A stretch of 64,000 nt of DNA from Peristeroidobacter agariperforans (GTDB lineage Bacteria; Pseudomonadota; Gammaproteobacteria; Steroidobacterales; Steroidobacteraceae): positions 248,001-312,000 of the forward strand of contig NZ_RYFW01000004.1 of assembly GCF_004138335.1 (NCBI RefSeq), in the 5' to 3' direction. Below the pieces are notes generated by a model. It saw only the letters and a program-made list of their open reading frames with translations. It made no database searches and was not told the origin of the DNA. This document shows positions 8,358 through 16,558 of this stretch, piece by piece; position 1 is the stretch's first letter; each line of letters opens with the position of its first letter. Both the position numbers and the translations under genes were made by a program.

Positions 8358-9485
8358 ATGAAACGACCCATCATTCCATCGCGGGTCGAGGGCACGGCAT
8401 CACGGCAGGCGCATGCCGACCTGCCGCAGGGAACGTTCGAGCGCGAGATCAGTAAGGAAGGCTTCTTCGGCCCGGCCGCGTTCTTTCATCATCGTCATCC
8501 CCCGACCGGTTGGGTGGAGTTCGAAGGGCCGCTGCGGCCGCACGCCTTCGATCTCACCAGGATCGATCAGGATCAAACATCGCCGTGGCAGGCGGCGGAG
8601 ATTCTGCGCAACGCGAACGTTCGTGTCCGCGTGTGGAGTGCCGGCAAGTCGATGGATCACCTGGCGCGCAATGCCGATGGCGACGATCTGCTGTTCGTGC
8701 ACCGGGGCGCCGGCGAGTTCCATTGTGACTACGGGCATCTGACACTCGCCGCGGGCGACTATGTCGTAATCCCTCGCGGCACGATGTGGCGCATCGAGCT
8801 GAAAGAGGCGATGTTCGCGTTGTTGATCGAGGCGACGAACTCCAGTTACGCGCTGCCGGACAAGGGTTTGCTGGGCGCTCATGCCATCTTCGATGCCGCG
8901 ATGCTGGATGTGCCGCAGATGGATGCAGCGTTTCTGGCTCAGCAGAGCGACGATCGCCACTGGCAGGTGCGCGTCAAGCGGAACAACGCGATCTCGAAGG
9001 TCACGTATCCATTCAATCCGCTGGATGCCACGGGCTGGCACGGCGATCTTTCGGTCGTGCGCATCAATGTGAAGGACATCCGGCCGGTCGCGAGCCATCG
9101 CTATCACTTACCGCCGTCCGCGCACACCACGTTCGTCGGCAATCGATTCGTCGTCTGCACGTTCGTGCCGCGGCCGTTCGAGACCGATCCGGGTGCGCTG
9201 AAGGTGCCGTTCTTCCATAACAACGACGATTACGACGAAGTGCTGTTCTATCACGCGGGCGATTTCTTCTCGCGCGACAACATCAAGCCGGGAATGATGA
9301 CGTTGCACCCGTGCGGCTTCACGCATGGCCCGCATCCGAAGGCGCTGAAGAACATGCTCGTGCAGACGAAGCCGGCGACGGATGAATACGCGGTGATGAT
9401 CGATACGCGCGATGCGTTGGAGATCACGGAGTCGGCCGCGGCGGTCGAGTGGGCTGGCTACGTCGATAGTTGGAAAGTGAAATGA
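8358..9485 (+). CDS. hmgA: Homogentisate 1,2-dioxygenase
   Basis: Opens the homogentisate ring to maleylacetoacetate with an Fe(II) centre. The C-terminal cupin holds the metal site: FFHNNDDYDEVLFYHAGDF supplies His and Glu ligands, and MTLHPCGFTHGPHP the remaining His. The N-terminal half has the cupin turn DLLFVHRGAGEFHCDYGHL. At 375 residues it is shorter than the roughly 430-residue mammalian/Pseudomonas HmgA, as in the shorter bacterial branch of the family. A GGGG-containing ribosome site precedes the ATG. It follows the HPPD gene by 15 nt and overlaps the next gene by 4 nt (ATGA), so the three genes should be co-transcribed. Confidence 0.93.
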   Translation: MKRPIIPSRVEGTASRQAHADLPQGTFEREISKEGFFGPAAFFHHRHPPTGWVEFEGPLRPHAFDLTRIDQDQTSPWQAAEILRNANVRVRVWSAGKSMDHLARNADGDDLLFVHRGAGEFHCDYGHLTLAAGDYVVIPRGTMWRIELKEAMFALLIEATNSSYALPDKGLLGAHAIFDAAMLDVPQMDAAFLAQQSDDRHWQVRVKRNNAISKVTYPFNPLDATGWHGDLSVVRINVKDIRPVASHRYHLPPSAHTTFVGNRFVVCTFVPRPFETDPGALKVPFFHNNDDYDEVLFYHAGDFFSRDNIKPGMMTLHPCGFTHGPHPKALKNMLVQTKPATDEYAVMIDTRDALEITESAAAVEWAGYVDSWKVK

Positions 9486-10465
9486 AACTGGCGACTCTCA
9501 AGAACTCCACTCGCGACGGTCGACTCGTCGTCGTCAGCCGCGATCTGAGCAGGGCTGTCGCGGTTCCGCAGATTGCGGGCACGTTGCAGATCGCGCTCGA
9601 CAATTGGTCGAACGTTGCACCGAAGCTTGCCGACGTGGCTGCCGCGCTGGAGCGCGGCGAGGTCAAAGATACGTTCGCCTTCGACCCGGCGCGCGCCATG
9701 GCGCCGCTGCCGCGCGCCTATCATTGGGTCGACGGCTCCGCTTACGTCAATCACGTCGAGCTGGTGCGCAAAGCGCGCGGCGCGCAGATGCCGGAAAGTT
9801 TCTGGACCGACCCGCTCGTGTATCAAGGCGGCTCAGACGATTTCCTCGGCGCACGTGATGATGTGCCGGTGCCGAGCGAGGAGTACGGCATCGACTTGGA
9901 AGGCGAGATTGCCGTGATCACCGACGACGTGCCGATGGGTACGACGCGCACCGCTGCGTTCGATCACATCAAACTGGTAATGCTCGTGAACGATTGGTCG
10001 CTGCGTAACCTGATTCCGGGTGAGCTGGCCAAGAGTTTTGGCTTCTATCAATCCAAACCGGCGACTGCCTTCTCGCCGGTGGCTGTGACACCGGATGAGC
10101 TGGGCGCGTCGTGGCAGGAAGCAACGGTGCATCGCCCGCTGGTCGTGCACGTCAACGGCCAGCCGTTCGGTCAGCCGAACGCCGGTGTCGATATGACTTT
10201 CGACTTCGCCCGTTTGATCGAGCACATCACGCTCACCCGCAATGCCAAAGCCGGCACGGTGCTCGGGTCGGGCACGATTTCCAATTACGACCGGTCGCGG
10301 GGTTCGGCCTGCATCGCCGAGCGGCGCACGCTGGAACAGATAGAGCAGGGCAAGCCCGCGACGCCGTTCCTGAGGTTCGGCGATACGGTGCGCATCGAGA
10401 TGTTCGACGACCAGGGCCGCAGCATCTTTGGCGCGATCGATCAGAAGGTCGTGCGACCCGGCTAG
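9482..10465 (+). CDS. fahA: Fumarylacetoacetate hydrolase family protein
   Basis: Probably cleaves fumarylacetoacetate (or maleylacetoacetate) to fumarate and acetoacetate, the last step of tyrosine breakdown. The 327-residue protein has an N-terminal extension and the FAH catalytic fold: EYGIDLEGEIAVITDDVP supplies the metal-binding E/E cluster, FDHIKLVMLVNDWSLRNL follows, and GSGTISNYDRSRGSACIAE is the C-terminal signature. The start at 9482 gives a 4-nt ATGA overlap with hmgA; an in-frame ATG at 9470 lies inside hmgA and is less likely. No maleylacetoacetate isomerase gene is present in the window. Its stop overlaps the convergent mtgA stop. Confidence 0.9.
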   Translation: MKLATLKNSTRDGRLVVVSRDLSRAVAVPQIAGTLQIALDNWSNVAPKLADVAAALERGEVKDTFAFDPARAMAPLPRAYHWVDGSAYVNHVELVRKARGAQMPESFWTDPLVYQGGSDDFLGARDDVPVPSEEYGIDLEGEIAVITDDVPMGTTRTAAFDHIKLVMLVNDWSLRNLIPGELAKSFGFYQSKPATAFSPVAVTPDELGASWQEATVHRPLVVHVNGQPFGQPNAGVDMTFDFARLIEHITLTRNAKAGTVLGSGTISNYDRSRGSACIAERRTLEQIEQGKPATPFLRFGDTVRIEMFDDQGRSIFGAIDQKVVRPG

Positions 10466-11178
10466 GTTTTCTTCTTTGTCGGCTTGGGCGGTGGCGGCTC
10501 GATTTGCCGCAACAGGCCGACGCCGCCGAGGCCGCGCATCTGTCCCAGGATCCATTGCTGGCGTGACAGCACATAGCGCGACGGCGATCTGACTTTCATC
10601 CGTTTCGGACTCGGCAGCACTGCCGCCAGCAACGCAGCTTCGGGGGCGTTGAGTCGCGCGGCCGGTTTCTTGAAAAAGATCTCCGACGCCGCGCCGACGC
10701 CGAACACGCCGCTGCCGAACTCGGCGATGTTGACGTACACCTCGAGAATGCGCCGCTTCGGCCACAGTGTCTCGATCAGCACGGTGAAGTACGCTTCCAG
10801 CCCTTTGCGGATCCAGCTCTGCCCGGGCCAAAGAAACAAATTCTTCGCAACCTGCTGAGTCAGTGTGCTGGCGCCGCGGACGCGACGACCGCGTTCGCGA
10901 TCTTCCAAGGCGTCATTGATGGAATCGAGATCGAAGCCGTGGTGCTCCGGAAATTTCTGGTCTTCGGCAGCGATGACGGCCACTTTGATGTGCGGCGAAA
11001 TCTGGTTGCCGTCCACCCATCGATGCTGCACTGATTTGGGCTTGCCAGGCTGCCCGGCCGAAAAGCGCTCGCGGAGGATGAACGCGGTGGTGGGCGGATC
11101 GACCCATCTGAAAAGAACGACGGGGCCGATGCTGAACAGCAGCAGCAAGGCCAGCAGCCAGGCGATGAAACGAAGCAT
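10462..11178 (-). CDS. mtgA: Monofunctional biosynthetic peptidoglycan transglycosylase
   Basis: Inner-membrane glycosyltransferase family 51 enzyme that polymerises lipid II glycan strands without a transpeptidase domain. One N-terminal membrane helix (FIAWLLALLLLFSIGPVVLF) is followed by the GT51 motifs VIAAEDQKFPEHHGFD (catalytic Glu), GASTLTQQVAKNLFLW, RKGLEAYFTVLIE and ILEVYVNIAEFG. A Pro/Lys-rich tail ends the protein. The ATG at 11178 is preferred; a TTG at 11193 in the same frame would add five residues. No strong Shine-Dalgarno is visible. The gene ends 4 bp inside the convergent fahA stop region and lies downstream of a strong hairpin after ppiB. Confidence 0.95.
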   Translation of the reverse strand: MLRFIAWLLALLLLFSIGPVVLFRWVDPPTTAFILRERFSAGQPGKPKSVQHRWVDGNQISPHIKVAVIAAEDQKFPEHHGFDLDSINDALEDRERGRRVRGASTLTQQVAKNLFLWPGQSWIRKGLEAYFTVLIETLWPKRRILEVYVNIAEFGSGVFGVGAASEIFFKKPAARLNAPEAALLAAVLPSPKRMKVRSPSRYVLSRQQWILGQMRGLGGVGLLRQIEPPPPKPTKKKT

Positions 11179-11193
11179 TCGTGCCGCAAGCAA

Positions 11194-11218
11194 CGCCGGA
11201 CGGACCTTGCGTCCGGCG
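11194..11218 (-). terminator. GC-rich hairpin between ppiB and mtgA
   Basis: A perfect 9-bp stem, CGCCGGACG (11194-11202) with CGTCCGGCG (11210-11218) and a 7-nt loop, lies 14 bp after the ppiB stop. There is no T-tract, so intrinsic termination is uncertain. It could instead stabilise the ppiB mRNA or be a copy of a short palindromic repeat. Confidence 0.4.
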
Positions 11219-11232
11219 CTCCGGTGATGTTG

Positions 11233-11733
11233 TTAGTCCTGCTTGGGCTCGATGCGGCGGACGGATTCGATCGTGACCGTCTCCACCGGCACATCCTGGT
11301 AGCCGCTGCGGCTGCCGGTCTTCACGGCGACGATGGCGTCGACCACTTCCATGCCGGAGTCGACGCGGCCGAACACGGCATAGCCGTAGTTGCTCGCGCC
11401 CTTGTGATCCAGGAAGTCGTTGTCGACGACGTTGATGAAGAACTGCGACGTCGCGCTGTTGATGTCGTTGGTGCGTGCCATGGACAGCGTGCCGCGCTTG
11501 TTCTTCAAGCCATTGGTGGCTTCGTTCTTGATCGGGTCGTGACCCTTCTTGTTCTTCAGATCCGCGGTCAGGCCGCCGCCCTGGACCATGAAGTTCGGGA
11601 TCACGCGATGAAAGATCGTGCCGTCGAAAAAGCCTTCGTCGGCATAACGATAAAAGTTCTCCACCGTGATCGGCGCCTGCTTGTCGAACAGCTGGACGGT
11701 GAAGGTGCCTTTGGTGGTCTTGAATTCGAGCAT
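11233..11733 (-). CDS. ppiB: Peptidyl-prolyl cis-trans isomerase, cyclophilin type (cytoplasmic)
   Basis: Cyclophilin-fold prolyl isomerase of 166 residues that speeds protein folding. The core shows FDGTIFHRVIPNFMVQGGGL (catalytic Arg in FHRV), SMARTNDINSATSQFFINV and YAVFGRVDSGMEVVDAI, all standard. There is no signal peptide (MLEFKTTKGTFTVQLF), which points to the cytoplasmic PpiB type rather than periplasmic PpiA. It lies on the same strand between prmC and mtgA and is separated from prmC by a tandem-heptamer inverted repeat. Confidence 0.95.
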   Translation of the reverse strand: MLEFKTTKGTFTVQLFDKQAPITVENFYRYADEGFFDGTIFHRVIPNFMVQGGGLTADLKNKKGHDPIKNEATNGLKNKRGTLSMARTNDINSATSQFFINVVDNDFLDHKGASNYGYAVFGRVDSGMEVVDAIVAVKTGSRSGYQDVPVETVTIESVRRIEPKQD

Positions 11734-11744
11734 GGTGAATTCCT

Positions 11745-11830
11745 GCGGTTAGCGGTTCGCGGTTAGCGGTTGGCGGTTGGTCAGAGGCGCAACTGTCTTG
11801 CTAACCGCGAACCGCCAACCGCTAACCGCC
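11745..11830. repeat. Tandem-heptamer inverted repeat (GCGGTTA/GCGGTTG) between ppiB and prmC
   Basis: The left arm (11745-11780) is five near-identical heptamers of the form GCGGTTN. A 20-bp stretch at 11759-11778 is exactly complementary to 11810-11829, with a 31-nt loop. The prmC stop codon (11822-11824) lies inside the right arm. Structure is seen directly; function (terminator, mRNA stabiliser or mobile repeat) is unknown. Confidence 0.75.
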
Positions 11831-12685
11831 CAAGAACTGGCCTTCGGTGACGCGTTCGTGGCCGGCCAGATCGGCGTGCGAGGTTACGTGAACGAAGCCT
11901 TGACGCACAAGCCGCTGACGGACCCCCTCGGCCTGCTTCCAGCCGTGTTCCAGCACCAGCCAGCCGTCGGACTCCAGGTGTGTCGGCGCATCGCGGATGA
12001 TGGCGTCGATGGCTTCGAAACCCGTGCGGCCCGAGATCAAGGCCATGACCGGCTCGAACTTCCGGACGTCGGGCGCGAGGTCGGGATCGTCCTGCGCGAT
12101 GTAGGGTGGATTGGACGCAATCGCATGGAATTTCTGCCCGGCCATGGGCGCGAACCAGCTGCCGTGCATTAATGAGACGTTGGTCAGCTGCAGGCGCCCG
12201 ATATTGCGGCTGGCCAGCTCCAGCGCATCCTTTGAGGCATCGATGGCGGTGACTTGCGCTAGCCGTCGTTCGGAGGCGACGGCGAGCGCGATGGCGCCGC
12301 TGCCGGTGCCCAGGTCCGCAACTCGGACCGGGGCTTCTTTATTTATATGAGCCAGCACCCGCTCGACCACCAGTTCGGTCTCCGGGCGCGGAATCAGCAC
12401 CGCCGGACTCACTTCCAGCAGTAGCGACCAGAACTCCTGCTGCTGGCGGATGTATGCAACCGGTTCGCCTTGCGCGCGACGCTTGACCAGTTGCTGGAAC
12501 GACCAGCCGGCATTGGCAGGCAGCTCGCGCTCCGGGTTGGCGCGGAAATTCGTCCGTGACAGCCCAGTTACATACTCCAGCAGCAACTCCGCATCGAGGC
12601 GCGCGGAGGGCGAGGACCGCGATAGCAACATCGTTGCGGTATGCAGGGCATCGGATACGGTTTGCGAGGATTTGACGGCAGGCAT
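11822..12685 (-). CDS. prmC: Peptide chain release factor N5-glutamine methyltransferase
   Basis: SAM-dependent methyltransferase that methylates the GGQ glutamine of release factors 1 and 2. An N-terminal helical domain is followed by the Rossmann fold: VRVADLGTGSGAIALAVA is motif I and SNPPYI the NPPY motif that binds the target glutamine. The 287-residue length is typical. The start ATG at 12685 is divergent from the cystathionine beta-synthase gene, 44 bp away. In many proteobacteria prmC directly follows prfA, but here prfA lies about 11 kb away with hemA. Confidence 0.95.
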   Translation of the reverse strand: MPAVKSSQTVSDALHTATMLLSRSSPSARLDAELLLEYVTGLSRTNFRANPERELPANAGWSFQQLVKRRAQGEPVAYIRQQQEFWSLLLEVSPAVLIPRPETELVVERVLAHINKEAPVRVADLGTGSGAIALAVASERRLAQVTAIDASKDALELASRNIGRLQLTNVSLMHGSWFAPMAGQKFHAIASNPPYIAQDDPDLAPDVRKFEPVMALISGRTGFEAIDAIIRDAPTHLESDGWLVLEHGWKQAEGVRQRLVRQGFVHVTSHADLAGHERVTEGQFLGG

Positions 12686-12729
12686 GAATGACGTTGGAGT
12701 AGCACACTGAATTGCTGACGGAGCCTTCC

Positions 12730-14094
12730 ATGCACGTTTACCAGAACGCGATCGAGATGATTGGCCGCACCCCCATGTTGCGGCTGCATCGGCTCGATAC
12801 CGGTCCTTGCGAGCTGTTCCTGAAGCTCGAGTACATGAATCCGGGCGGCTCCATCAAGGATCGCATCGGCCTGTCCATGATCGAAGAAGCCGAGCGCCGC
12901 GGCGATCTGAAGCCCGGCAGCGTCATCGTCGAGGCCACCGCCGGCAACACCGGCCTGGGTCTCGCGCTGGTCGCCGCGCAGAAGGGCTACCGGCTCATTT
13001 TGGTGTTACCGGACAAAATGAGCCAGGAAAAAATCTTCAACCTGCGCGCGCTCGGCGCCGAAGTGGTGTTGACGCGCTCGGATGTGGGCAAGGGCCACCC
13101 GGAGTACTACCAGGACCTGGGCGCCGCCATTGCCAAGCGCAACGGCGCTTACTTCATCAATCAGTTCGCCAATCCCGACAATCCCAAGGCGCACGAGCTC
13201 ACCACCGCGCCCGAAATCTGGGAGCAGATGGAGCAGAAGGTGGATGCGGTCGTCATCGGTGTTGGTTCGAGCGGCACGATCGCCGGCCTCGCCGCGTTCT
13301 TCAAGAAGCACGCGCCGCACGTCGAGCTGGTGCTCGCGGACCCGCAGGGCTCGATTCTCGCCGAGTTCATCGCGACCGGAAAAATGACGCAGAAGAGTGG
13401 CTGGCTGGTCGAAGGCATCGGCGAGGATTTCATTCCGGAGATCGCCGACTTCTCAATGACCAAGCGCGCTTACAGTATTTCCGATGGCGAGTCGTTCTCG
13501 GTCGCGCGCGAGTTGTTACAGAAAGAAGGTGTTCTGGCGGGCTCGTCCACGGGCACCTTGCTCGCATCGGCTTTGCGCTACTGCCGTGAGCAGAAGACGC
13601 CGAAGCGCGTCGTGACTTTGGCGTGCGACACCGGCGCGCGCTATCTGTCGAAGCTGTACAACGATTTCTGGATGGAAGATCAGGGCTTCATTCAGCGCGA
13701 GACCTATGGCGATCTGCGCGACTTGATCGGTCGCCCGCACGGTGAGCGAGCCACGATCACGGTCGGGCCGAACGACGTGCTCACGACCGCGCACAATCGC
13801 CTGCGCAACGCTGGGTTCTCGCAGTTGCCCGTGATGGATGGAGACCAACTCATCGGCGTCGTCACCGAAGATGACATCCTGCGTTTTGCCTTCGGTCACC
13901 CGGAGCGCTTCAACGAGCCGGTACACAAGGCCATGACCAGCACGTTCCTGCGGGTCGACAAGACGCAGACGCTCAACAACCTCGTGGCGATGCTCGAGGT
14001 GCGCTCGTCGGCGGCCGTCATGGATGGCGAGAAGTTTCTCGGCCTCGTGACGCGCTCGGACGTGCTCAACTATCTGCGCCGCCAGGTCAAATAA
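12730..14094 (+). CDS. Cystathionine beta-synthase
   Basis: PLP enzyme condensing homocysteine and serine to cystathionine, the first step of reverse transsulfuration. The PLP lysine lies in NPGGSIKDRIGLSMI and the phosphate-binding loop in ATAGNTGLGLALV. The substrate loop region GVGSSGTIAGLAAF and EGIGEDFIP follow. Two C-terminal CBS domains (about residues 340-450) carry SQLPVMDGDQLIGVVTEDDI and VMDGEKFLGLVTRSDVL. The start at 12730 has ACGGAG 6 nt upstream; an in-frame TTG at 12712 lies before it. A cysteine synthase lacks the CBS pair, so this assignment is preferred. It is followed after 19 nt by a gamma-lyase-type gene, supporting the pathway. Confidence 0.92.
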   Translation: MHVYQNAIEMIGRTPMLRLHRLDTGPCELFLKLEYMNPGGSIKDRIGLSMIEEAERRGDLKPGSVIVEATAGNTGLGLALVAAQKGYRLILVLPDKMSQEKIFNLRALGAEVVLTRSDVGKGHPEYYQDLGAAIAKRNGAYFINQFANPDNPKAHELTTAPEIWEQMEQKVDAVVIGVGSSGTIAGLAAFFKKHAPHVELVLADPQGSILAEFIATGKMTQKSGWLVEGIGEDFIPEIADFSMTKRAYSISDGESFSVARELLQKEGVLAGSSTGTLLASALRYCREQKTPKRVVTLACDTGARYLSKLYNDFWMEDQGFIQRETYGDLRDLIGRPHGERATITVGPNDVLTTAHNRLRNAGFSQLPVMDGDQLIGVVTEDDILRFAFGHPERFNEPVHKAMTSTFLRVDKTQTLNNLVAMLEVRSSAAVMDGEKFLGLVTRSDVLNYLRRQVK

Positions 14095-14113
14095 CTCTGC
14101 TCCCGAGGACATC

Positions 14114-15277
14114 ATGACTGATTCCCGCTCATTGCGTTTCGGCACTCGTTGTATTCACGCCGGTCAGGCGCCCGACCCGAGCACGGGCGCGGTGATGCCG
14201 CCGATCTACGCTACCTCGACTTACGCGCAGAGCAGTCCTGGCGTTCACAAAGGCTACGACTACTCGCGCACCTCGAATCCGACGCGCAGCGCGTGGGAGA
14301 AGTGCATCGCCGATCTCGAGGGCGGCGTCCGTGGCTTTGCGTTTGCGTCGGGCATGGCCGCTACGAGCACGCTGCTGGAGCTGCTCGATGCCGGAAGTCA
14401 CATCGTGGCGATGGAAGACCTGTACGGCGGCACGTTCCGTTTGTTCGAGCGAGTGCGCAAGCGTTCGGCGAATCTCGAAATCACGTTCGCGAATCTGGCA
14501 GATCAAAAGGCCTTGGAGGCCGCGGTCCGTCCGACGACCAGGATGATCTGGATCGAATCGCCGACCAATCCGACGCTGCGCCTGGTCGATATCGAGCAGG
14601 TCGCCGAGTTCGCGCGCAAGCGGAACATTCTCACCGTCGTCGACAATACGTTCGCCAGCCCTTGGGTGCAGCGGCCGATCGAGCTCGGCGCCGACATCAC
14701 CATGCACTCGGCGACCAAATATCTGAACGGCCATTCCGATATGGTCGGCGGCGTCGCGGTGGCGGCCAACAACGAGCTGGCGGACAAAATCGGCTTCCTG
14801 CAGAACGCCGTCGGCGCGGTCAGCGGGCCGTTCGATAGTTTCCTGGCGTTGCGCGGCTTGAAAACATTGGCGCTGCGCATGCGCCAGTCGAGCGAAAGCG
14901 CGCTGCAAATCGCAGGCTGGCTGGAGAAACATTCTCGCGTTTCGAAGGTCTTGTACCCGGGGCTTGCCAGCCATCCGCAACATCAGCTGGCCAGGCGTCA
15001 GATGCAGAACGGCTTCAGCGGCATCGTCACCTTCTTCGTGAAGGGGGGCTTGAGCGAGGCCAAACATTTCCTCGAGCGCTGCCGGATCTTCACGATCGCC
15101 GAGAGCCTGGGCGGCGTGGAGAGTCTGGTCGATCATCCCGGTCTGATGACGCACGCGTCGATTCCCCCGGAAAAGCGGCGCGAGCTCGGCATCGACGATT
15201 CGCTGATCCGTCTGTCGGTGGGCATTGAAGACGTCGAAGATTTGCTCGCCGATCTCGAGCAGGCGCTCGCCGACTAA
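14114..15277 (+). CDS. Cystathionine gamma-lyase / gamma-synthase family PLP enzyme
   Basis: Cys/Met metabolism PLP enzyme of 387 residues. Family motifs include PPIYATSTYAQSSPG, YDYSRTSNPTRSAWE, FASGMAATSTLLELL, the Schiff-base lysine in HSATKYLNGHSDMVGG and SLGGVESLVDHPGLMTHASI. Its position directly behind cystathionine beta-synthase favours cystathionine gamma-lyase, making cysteine, 2-oxobutyrate and ammonia. Gamma-synthase activity cannot be excluded from sequence alone. GAGGAC upstream of the ATG is the ribosome site. The stop overlaps the convergent small RHH gene by 4 bp. Confidence 0.9.
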   Translation: MTDSRSLRFGTRCIHAGQAPDPSTGAVMPPIYATSTYAQSSPGVHKGYDYSRTSNPTRSAWEKCIADLEGGVRGFAFASGMAATSTLLELLDAGSHIVAMEDLYGGTFRLFERVRKRSANLEITFANLADQKALEAAVRPTTRMIWIESPTNPTLRLVDIEQVAEFARKRNILTVVDNTFASPWVQRPIELGADITMHSATKYLNGHSDMVGGVAVAANNELADKIGFLQNAVGAVSGPFDSFLALRGLKTLALRMRQSSESALQIAGWLEKHSRVSKVLYPGLASHPQHQLARRQMQNGFSGIVTFFVKGGLSEAKHFLERCRIFTIAESLGGVESLVDHPGLMTHASIPPEKRRELGIDDSLIRLSVGIEDVEDLLADLEQALAD

Positions 15278-15474
15278 GAGCCTTCGGTGTCCTCGCCGCC
15301 CTCGAGCGGCGGCGGGGGCGCCGAGGAATTCATTCTTCCCGCCTTGCGAAGCGCGTCGCGCAGAACGTACTCGATCTGCGCGTTCACGCTGCGCAGCTCG
15401 TCCTGCGCCCAGCGTTGAACGGCGTCGAGTACGTCGCTGCTGATTCGCAGCGGATAAGCTTTTTTGTCCGCCAA
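15274..15474 (-). CDS. Small Arc-type ribbon-helix-helix DNA-binding protein
   Basis: A 66-residue protein. The strand KAYPLRIS, then helices [20 protein letters not shown] and [13 protein letters not shown], match the Arc/MetJ ribbon-helix-helix fold, followed by a disordered Pro/Glu tail. The start is TTG at 15474, 4 nt after the SPFH gene stop, so the two are co-transcribed and probably translationally coupled. Ribbon-helix-helix proteins often repress their own operon, and a repeated GATATCA motif upstream of the SPFH gene is a candidate operator (inference). There is no toxin gene next to it. Confidence 0.8.
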   Translation of the reverse strand: MADKKAYPLRISSDVLDAVQRWAQDELRSVNAQIEYVLRDALRKAGRMNSSAPPPPLEGGEDTEGS

Positions 15475-15478
15475 CTGC

Positions 15479-16342
15479 TCAGCCGCTATACAAAGTGCCG
15501 GTGTTGACGACGGGTTGCGTGCCGCGCTCGCCGCACAGTACTACCAGCAGGTTCGACACCATCGCCGCCTTGCGCTCTTCGTCGAGGTGGACCACGTCCT
15601 TGCGCGCCAGTTGTTCGAGGGCCATGTGCACCATGGTGACCGCACCCTCGACGATGCGAGTGCGAGCAGCGATGATCGCTGCGGCCTGCTGACGTTGCAG
15701 CATGGCCTGTGCGATTTCGGGCGCGTAGGCGAGATGGCTGACGCGTGCTTCGATCACCGTGAGTCCGGCCTGCGCCAATCGATCCTGCACTTCGTTGCGA
15801 AGGTGGTCGTTGATCTCATGTGCGTGCGAGCGAAGCGCGATCTTGTGCTCTTCGTGCAGATCGTAGGGATAAGAGGTCGCCATCTGGCGCAGCGCCGCTT
15901 CACTCTGGACCTGCACGAAGTTTTCGTAATCGTCGACGTTGAACACGGCCTCGGCGGCATCGTGCACCTGCCAGACCACGACCGCCGCGATCTCGATGGG
16001 CGAGCCTTCCAGATCATTGACCTTCAACTTGCTCGACTCGAAGTTGCGTACCCGCAGAGTGACGGTCTTCTTGGTGTAGAACGGATTGGCCCAGCGCAGC
16101 CCGCTGTTGCGCTCGGAGCCGACGTACTTGCCGAAGAACTGCATCACCGCGGCCTGGTTCGGCTGCACGATGAAAAAGCCCATGCCGCAAAAACCGACCA
16201 GGGCGGCGGCCACGATCGGCGGCAGGGGCGATACGAAGGCTGCCACCGACTGCCACAACCACCAGCCGCACAGAGCCAATAACACCAATAAGATCAACAC
16301 CATGGGCACGCCGGGCAGGGTCATCACTTGTCGTTCTTTCAT
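15479..16342 (-). CDS. SPFH (band 7/prohibitin-type) membrane protein
   Basis: A 287-residue protein with two N-terminal membrane helices ([20 protein letters not shown] and a second around residues 40-56). An SPFH domain follows: [40 protein letters not shown] and [24 protein letters not shown] proteins scaffold membrane microdomains or protease complexes; the specific partner here is unknown. AGGAGAAGG precedes the ATG at 16342. It heads a two-gene operon with the RHH protein, is divergent from the next membrane-protein gene, and has the GATATCA repeats about 40 bp upstream of its start. Confidence 0.88.
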   Translation of the reverse strand: MKERQVMTLPGVPMVLILLVLLALCGWWLWQSVAAFVSPLPPIVAAALVGFCGMGFFIVQPNQAAVMQFFGKYVGSERNSGLRWANPFYTKKTVTLRVRNFESSKLKVNDLEGSPIEIAAVVVWQVHDAAEAVFNVDDYENFVQVQSEAALRQMATSYPYDLHEEHKIALRSHAHEINDHLRNEVQDRLAQAGLTVIEARVSHLAYAPEIAQAMLQRQQAAAIIAARTRIVEGAVTMVHMALEQLARKDVVHLDEERKAAMVSNLLVVLCGERGTQPVVNTGTLYSG

Positions 16343-16381
16343 GGCCTTCTCCTGAGCTTCTGCTGCACCATAGCATAGGAA

Positions 16382-16400
16382 GATATCAGAGTGATATCAC
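16382..16400. promoter_or_regulatory. GATATCA direct repeats, candidate RHH operator
   Basis: GATATCA occurs at 16382-16388 and again at 16393-16399, 11 bp apart, i.e. one helical turn. The second copy lies inside the perfect palindrome GTGATATCAC (16391-16400). The site is 40-58 bp upstream of the SPFH-RHH operon start. RHH dimers typically bind paired short motifs at this spacing; the link is inference. Confidence 0.4.
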
Positions 16401-16558
16401 ATTGCAGCGAAGGCCCGCCGAGCACAGCTAACTCCCTGGTTTTGCGAACGGGATATTTGCCATTGGCACGGGGCACCGCGATGATCTGCGCCGCCGTTGT
16501 GCCCAAGCGGACGCGGCAGCTCGATCAAACCGAGACAAACACAAGGGAGAGACGTGTC

